Assembly: GCA_008690995.1 (NCBI GenBank)
Contig: VRMN01000001.1
Location: forward strand, 4,836,001-4,900,000
Length of the DNA stretch: 64,000 nucleotides
Direction: 5' to 3'
From: Porphyridium purpureum
Taxonomy: Eukaryota; Rhodophyta; Bangiophyceae; Porphyridiales; Porphyridiaceae
Shown piece after piece: positions 63,957 to 64,000 of this stretch; position 1 is the stretch's first letter, and the number at the start of each line of letters is the position of its first letter. The notes beneath the pieces were generated by a model. The model saw only the letters and a list, made by a program, of their open reading frames with translations. It was not told where the DNA came from and did no database searches. The position numbers and the translations under genes are program-made.

Positions 63957-64000
63957 CTGATTGATCTTTTCCCGACGAAGCCTTTGAAGTCTGCTTTCGC

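Noticed and set aside
1-64000. tRNA, rRNA, CRISPR, transposon and virus-like elements
   Set aside because: Scanned for T-loop-like GGTTCGA contexts, rRNA cores, regularly spaced repeats, reverse transcriptase and transposase motifs; none found beyond the short repeats listed.

Overview
The window is nuclear DNA from a compact, intron-poor eukaryote. About 32 protein genes stand 50 bp to about 1 kb apart (one gap is 2.75 kb), and essentially every one reads as a single uninterrupted exon. The gene set is plainly eukaryotic: retromer, GINS, COP9 signalosome, RNA polymerase III, eIF3, UPF2, SNU13, PNO1 and an FG nucleoporin. Organelle-type genes sit beside it: a plant/protist organellar DNA polymerase (POP), a PPR protein, a plastid-type MscS channel and an RsmB-like rRNA methyltransferase. 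A K+-independent H+-pyrophosphatase is also present. Near-absent introns, balanced-to-moderately GC-rich DNA and POP together suggest a unicellular red alga of the Porphyridium type. That assignment is an inference; another intron-poor alga cannot be excluded. No rRNA, tRNA, CRISPR array, virus-like element or transposon was recognised.

Layout. 0-10 kb: a PPR protein cut by the left edge, a protein with two SWIM-like zinc motifs, and organellar DNA polymerase. 10-17 kb: VPS26 with a polyglutamine insert, a mitochondrial-looking protein with three DUF3072-like modules, a TauE/SafE transporter and the NAD(P)HX epimerase. 17-23 kb: an F-box/VWA protein, an Msp1/ATAD1 AAA ATPase carrying a perfect in-frame 321-bp tandem duplication of its catalytic core, and an MscS channel. 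22.5-25.2 kb: the only large stretch without a supported gene. 25-30 kb: a giant REJ/PKD-like surface protein. 30.6-37.8 kb: SNU13, CSN8, an FtsJ methyltransferase, ETF-alpha, ALG14, UBLCP1 and PSF1. 37.9-46.5 kb: UPF2 and the H+-pyrophosphatase. 46.6-55 kb: a DUF427 protein, a 27-cysteine metallothionein-like protein, eIF3g, a bacterial-type SPFH protein, a PI transfer protein, a small glycine/alanine-rich membrane protein and RPC5. 55-64 kb: an RsmB-like methyltransferase, PNO1, a type II membrane protein, a likely tRNA-queuosine galactosyltransferase (B3GNTL1/QTGAL type) and an FG nucleoporin that may run past the right edge.

The genes do not form one pathway. Several functional themes recur: RNA handling (UPF2, SNU13, PNO1, the two rRNA methyltransferases, RPC5, eIF3g, PPR, QTGAL-like), organelle maintenance (POP, Msp1, ETFA, NAXE, MscS) and membrane traffic or lipids (VPS26, PITP, ALG14). 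Many genes lie head to head with 90-330 bp between start codons, so shared bidirectional promoters are likely. One such gap holds a perfect 19-bp inverted repeat, and a short AGTACAGTG-like motif recurs between genes. Most starts given here are the first in-frame ATG, because several longer open frames begin only at GTG or TTG.
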